A stretch of DNA of 64,000 bases, taken from NCBI GenBank assembly GCA_016219875.1, contig JACRJZ010000059.1:1-64000 (forward strand), read 5' to 3'. Made by a program: the position numbers and the translations under genes. The stretch is from Verrucomicrobiota bacterium. Lineage in GTDB: Bacteria; Verrucomicrobiota; Verrucomicrobiia; Limisphaerales; JACRJZ01. Each line of letters starts with the position of its first letter. Position 1 is the stretch's first letter. Positions 58,304-64,000 of the stretch are shown here, piece after piece. The notes beneath the pieces were generated by a model, which saw only the letters and a list, made by a program, of their open reading frames with translations, searched no databases and was not told the origin of the DNA.

Positions 58304-59908
58304 CTACTTCTCCTGCGCAACCAGTCGGCGGAACGAATCCTGAAGGCGGTTTCGCGCCGCGAAGCCGACGACCGCATCAAGGACTCCAGCCAAAACAAGC
58401 CAAATCCCCGCGAGGACCTCCACCGTGTCCTCGTTGCGGACGGCTCCGTTGATCGTGAGAAACACAAAAAGGAACACTCCGATCCACGGGCCGAGCATCA
58501 CCTTGCCGAGCGTGGCCAGCACGGCCCAATGGTGTCGGCGCCGGACCAGCCCCTGTTCCATGCCCACCCACTGCAAAGCCCAAGTGTCGGCGAACAGGAC
58601 GACGGCGCCGCCCAGGAGGAGGAACACAAAGAGGCCACCTTCTCGGCCAATGTTGTGCGGGTGATCGCGGAGCACCGCGAGCAGGAGCGCGATGTTCGGA
58701 ACCAGCGCCTGCAAGCGAGGAAAGAACATCGCCCGTAGCAGGGCCTGCCGGTGGCCGTCCACAATCTCCTTCACGCCGAGCGGCGTGGCCAACAGCAGTT
58801 CGAGCGCGCCGCTCCGGCGATCCATGCTGAACCGCCGCGAGGCTTCGACGGCCACCAGACACTTGAACGAGAAATGGACCGCGTAGGCGCCGAAGAGACT
58901 GCAAACGAAAGCGAATCGCTCACCGCGTTGCGTGAACGTGAGCAGGAAGATGGACAACCACAGCGCGCACAACACCGCCATCGGCAGAGTGACCGTGAAG
59001 GACGCCCGCGAGAGCCGGTTAGCCAGCCAAAGAAACGGGTCGGAGCCGACCTTGGCCGACCGGGGCGTTGGGAGCGACTCCGCTTGAGAACTGGCTCCTG
59101 ACGGAGGCGCAGCCGGCCGGGGTCTTTCCACGCGCGCCTGCCAACGGCGCGGCAGTGCGACGCAGGCCAACGTCAGCAGAGTGGCGCCCATCGCGCCCTG
59201 GACGGCGATTGAGATGTAGAACCGCAACAGCTCCGCCGGCTTCCGGCAATGAACGTCAAACGCCTGCGCGAAGGAGAACACCGGGCTGAGCGAGTTCAGA
59301 GGGTTCTCTTCGAAACGCACGACTCGATACACCTGCAACATCCCGCTGATCAGCGGAACCAGTCCCGACACGAAGAGGAGACCGGCGAAGACGATCAGCA
59401 TCGCGTGCTGCGTCTCGCGCACGAGGGCGGAGACGAACATCCCCAGCGACAGTGAGAAGAACAGCGTCACGAGCAGCACCAGCGCGAGCCGGAAAAACTC
59501 TCCCGCTGTCACGCCGCCGAGCAGCAGCGAGAGCGCGCTCACGGGGAAAATGGCCAGCAGTCCGTAGATTGCGTTGAGAGACGTGGCGGCCAGCTTGCCC
59601 AGCACCACGTCGTGGCCGCGCAGGTCGGTGAGGAACAGGAGGCCGAGTGTGCCGTCGCGCTTCTCGGCGCTCAGACAGTCCGCCGTCAGGAACACGCCCG
59701 AGAGCAGCGCGAAGAGGAAGCCGACGACGTTGGTGGCGATGAAAAGGTTCAAGCTCAACTCCGCCGGTCGCACCTGCTGCCGCGCAGTGAAATTCAGGAT
59801 AATCCACGTGCTCAGCACGACCAGCCCGACGAAGAACCGCACCCAATGGGTGCTGCGCCGCCGCGCCACCACGCGCAGTTCCCGTTCCACCACCGGCAGC
59901 AGGGTCAT
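58304..59908 (-). CDS. ABC-2 type transporter permease, two-half fusion
   Basis: A 534-residue integral membrane protein (from MTLLPVVERELRV, ATG 59908) with about 11-12 TM segments in two blocks of six, separated by a Pro/Ser-rich loop (RPAAPPSGASSQAESLPTPRS). Each block has the ABC-2 pattern ending ...EKRDGTLGLLFLTDLRGHDVVLGKL (residues near 100) and DRRSGALELLLATPLGVKEIV (near 395). An ATP-binding subunit gene is absent on either side, so its partner is elsewhere. Substrate unknown. Confidence 0.8.
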   Translation of the reverse strand: MTLLPVVERELRVVARRRSTHWVRFFVGLVVLSTWIILNFTARQQVRPAELSLNLFIATNVVGFLFALLSGVFLTADCLSAEKRDGTLGLLFLTDLRGHDVVLGKLAATSLNAIYGLLAIFPVSALSLLLGGVTAGEFFRLALVLLVTLFFSLSLGMFVSALVRETQHAMLIVFAGLLFVSGLVPLISGMLQVYRVVRFEENPLNSLSPVFSFAQAFDVHCRKPAELLRFYISIAVQGAMGATLLTLACVALPRRWQARVERPRPAAPPSGASSQAESLPTPRSAKVGSDPFLWLANRLSRASFTVTLPMAVLCALWLSIFLLTFTQRGERFAFVCSLFGAYAVHFSFKCLVAVEASRRFSMDRRSGALELLLATPLGVKEIVDGHRQALLRAMFFPRLQALVPNIALLLAVLRDHPHNIGREGGLFVFLLLGGAVVLFADTWALQWVGMEQGLVRRRHHWAVLATLGKVMLGPWIGVFLFVFLTINGAVRNEDTVEVLAGIWLVLAGVLDAVVGFAARNRLQDSFRRLVAQEK

Positions 59909-59998
59909 AGGCTTGGCGGCGGCTTCATGCGCCGCGCTTGCTGAACGTCTGCAGGACGAGACGCGAGCGCACTGGCCCACGGGATGAATGCGCCGGAC

Positions 59999-60993
59999 TC
60001 ACTTTCTCGATTGGCCAGCCGCGCGGAGGTGCGTGTCGAAGAACTCCTCCACCTGCTTCATCACCTCCGGCTTGGCGAAGCCGGGGCCGCCATGGCCGGC
60101 GCCTTTCACTGGATGGAAGGTCACGGTCACACCGGCGGTTTTCAGCGCCGCGTCGAGCAATTCGCTTTGGTTGAACGGCACGAGCGGATCCTGGTCGCCG
60201 TGCATGATGAGGAAGGGCGGATCGTCGCGGGAAACGTAGGTGATGGGATTGGCCCACGCGGCCTTGGCTTTGTTTTCCTGGATGGGCACGCCGATGAGTT
60301 GAGACTCCGGGGAGTTGGTGGCGTCGTGGTTCATCGTGCTACCGGCCTTGTTCATCTGCAGAAAGTCGCTCGGACCGAACCAGTCCACCACCGCTTGCAC
60401 GCGGCTGGATTGGTCCGGCCAGCCGCCCCGGCCCTCGAACTCCGGCACGCCTCCACTGGTGCCCAGCAACGCGGCGAGGTGCCCGCCGGCCGACGGTCCC
60501 CACACGCCGATGCGGTCGGGGTTAAGGTGGTAGTCTTTGGCCTTAGCGCGCAGAAAGCGGAGCGCGCATTTGCAGTCCTCGATTTGCGCGGGGAAGATCG
60601 CCTCCTGACTCAACCGATACTCGATGCTGGCGCAGAAGTAGCCGCGCTGGGCGAAGCGAACCAGGGGACGGATGCCGGCCTCGCGGCTGCCCGCGCGCCA
60701 CGCTCCGCCGTACACGTACACGATCCCAGGCATCGGTTCTTTCGGCGGCGACTTGGGGCGCAGAATGTGGAGCTTGAGCGCACGTCCACCGCCGGTGCCG
60801 AACTGGACATCGCGGAGCAATTCCACGTTGTCCGGCACCTTGAACTCGGAACGCGGGGCTTCCTGGGCGCCCGCCGCCAGAGCGAGGGCGAGGGCCAACA
60901 GGAAAGGCCCCCGGCCGGTTGTTGACTTCCAGAGCGAGGACCGAGACTGACGGGCAGGCCGGAGGCCGGCCCAGTTTTGGAGCGCGATGTTCA

Positions 60994-60997
<4 letters not shown>
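59999..60997 (-). CDS. Exported alpha/beta-hydrolase (BD-FAE/lipase-like esterase)
   Basis: A 332-residue enzyme. A hydrophobic signal-like segment (FLLALALALAAGA) precedes the hydrolase fold. Oxyanion-hole region YVYGGAWRAGS, nucleophile elbow GPSAGGH (Ser near 169), acid HGDQDPLVP and base GAGHGG complete the Ser-Asp-His triad. It resembles esterases that deacylate polysaccharides or feruloyl esters. The ATG overlaps the stop of the prolyl oligopeptidase gene (ATGA), so the two are co-translated. Confidence 0.85.
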
Positions 60998-63132
<2,135 letters not shown>

Positions 63133-63367
63133 GGCGGAAAGGTGCGGAGAACGGGCGCAGGCGTCAAAAGTTTTCCGATTCATCTCAATTCCGCGCTTGC
63201 CAGCCAGCGGGACTTTTGTTACCCCACCGCGAAACCAGATGCTTGTGGAAAACATCCGTGCGCCGCAGTGCGCCAGTCAGATCGTCAACCCAACTCCACA
63301 CCCGTGCCGGAGTCGTTGGTGACTTCGTTGCCTTTTTGCCAAAAACCACCCCACCCAAAGAGAAACT

Positions 63368-64000
63368 ATGAGTACAACAATCCGTCGCTACCAACCCTTG
63401 CTGGCCCTCCTATTCACGGTCTTGGCGCTTGCCATGCCGTCGATGACTTGGGCGGCCAACGTCAGCCTCAAGACCAGTGACCAGATCGGCACCACCTCGT
63501 GGACCGGCTCGACGAACTGGGACAACAACGCCGCGCCCAGTTCCGGCAACAACTACTTCACGAAGAACTTCTCCATCCGCACGCCGGCGGATGCGACCGC
63601 CTTCTCGGCCTTCGCGGGGGCTTCCCTGTCCATGGATCCGGGCGGGCAGATGAACTGCAAGCACAACGGCAACTTCACCAACAACAACCTCCTCTTCAAC
63701 GGCGGCACCCTCTGGCTGGGCGGCTCGGCGAACGGCGGTTACATCACCAACTACGGCACCATCCAACTCAACCCGGCTACCAACTGTTGGGTGGCGACCG
63801 ATGTCAACAACCGGAGCGTGGACTTCAAGTCCACCATCACCGGCACGGGCGGCGCCACGCTCATCGTCTCGAACATCCTGGGCAATATCGTGAGCAACCG
63901 GCCCGGCGTGCTCTTTAGCGGGGCCAACACCTTTTTGAATGCCGTGCTCATCACCAGCAACACCCTGGTCAAACTTAACAACGCCACCGGCCTGGGCGCG
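63368..64000 (+). CDS. Exported beta-strand-repeat protein, N-terminal 211 residues
   Basis: Runs off the right edge. Signal peptide (LLALLFTVLALAMPSMTWAA, about 10-29), then Asn/Gly/Thr-rich strands such as SWTGSTNWDNNAAPSSGNNYF and GGATLIVSNILGNIVSN. SGANTFLNAVLITSNTLVKLNNATGLG matches the autotransporter-associated beta-strand repeat (pattern SGANTF.G...I..G.L.......LG). The whole gene is probably much longer, a surface or secreted right-handed beta-helix of the kind often ending in a PEP-CTERM sorting signal in this group. The first codon follows CAAAGAGAAACT, a weak ribosome binding site. Confidence 0.75.
   Translation, partial: MSTTIRRYQPLLALLFTVLALAMPSMTWAANVSLKTSDQIGTTSWTGSTNWDNNAAPSSGNNYFTKNFSIRTPADATAFSAFAGASLSMDPGGQMNCKHNGNFTNNNLLFNGGTLWLGGSANGGYITNYGTIQLNPATNCWVATDVNNRSVDFKSTITGTGGATLIVSNILGNIVSNRPGVLFSGANTFLNAVLITSNTLVKLNNATGLGA

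Overview
The window is high-GC DNA from a Gram-negative, free-living bacterium. It has many outer-membrane and exported proteins, repetitive beta-propeller and autotransporter-like proteins rich in short T/N/G/W repeats, a partial ebo-type locus, and very abundant short hairpin repeats. Together these suggest the phylum Verrucomicrobiota, perhaps the Limisphaerales/Pedosphaera branch. That placement is inference from style and gene content; no rRNA or tRNA gene was seen.

Layout. 1-95 holds the tail of an IS4-type transposase. 170-4999 (minus strand) holds a GH39-like glycosidase, then a broken-up ebo-like operon (UbiA-type prenyltransferase, TatD-type hydrolase, small conserved gene) interrupted by a Uma2 gene and by a four-helix-bundle (S23) gene that sits between inverted repeat arrays. 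5100-10163 is a sigma-54 two-component module: response regulator, two palindromic upstream sites, a -24/-12 promoter, a Met-rich exported protein, an outer-membrane beta-barrel and a sensor kinase. 10174-12279 is a large exported beta-propeller. 12459-19608 is a Cus-type copper/silver efflux operon (TRASH/YHS-like metal-binding protein, Cys-rich exported protein, CusC, CusB, CusA). An AT-richer three-gene island (19605-21952; two unknown proteins and a ComEC-like metallo-beta-lactamase-fold protein) starts on the cusA stop codon and is followed by a scrambled scrap of cusA. 22065-23050 is a nucleotidyltransferase toxin-like pair. 23391-27402 carries gltD and a molybdate/tungstate ABC permease, ATPase and MoeB/ThiF operon.

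27564-32160 (minus) carries an exported methyltransferase/PQQ-propeller fusion and a GH144/glucoamylase-like enzyme. 32369-40470 is one translationally coupled run: relic sensor domain, corrinoid protein, UroD/MtaA-type methyltransferase, giant multi-PAS hybrid kinase (split by a one-base frameshift) and a LuxR-type regulator, followed by a truncated and a complete chemotaxis receptor. 43530-56216 is an orphan type VI secretion vgrG island: VgrG with a C-terminal metallopeptidase, DUF4123 chaperone, accessory proteins, a second free-standing metallopeptidase, and on the opposite strand a methyltransferase and a PAAR tip. 56510-63132 (minus) carries MurJ, an ABC-2 permease, an esterase and a prolyl-oligopeptidase lipoprotein. 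The window ends inside an exported beta-strand repeat protein (63368 onward).

Two threads run across regions. First, copper: the Met-rich sigma-54-controlled protein lies close to the Cus operon. Second, repeats: at least six families of short inverted elements sit between genes, at gene ends and inside reading frames. They include an unusual class made of back-to-back arrays of 7-8 bp units, one pair of which encloses the S23 gene.
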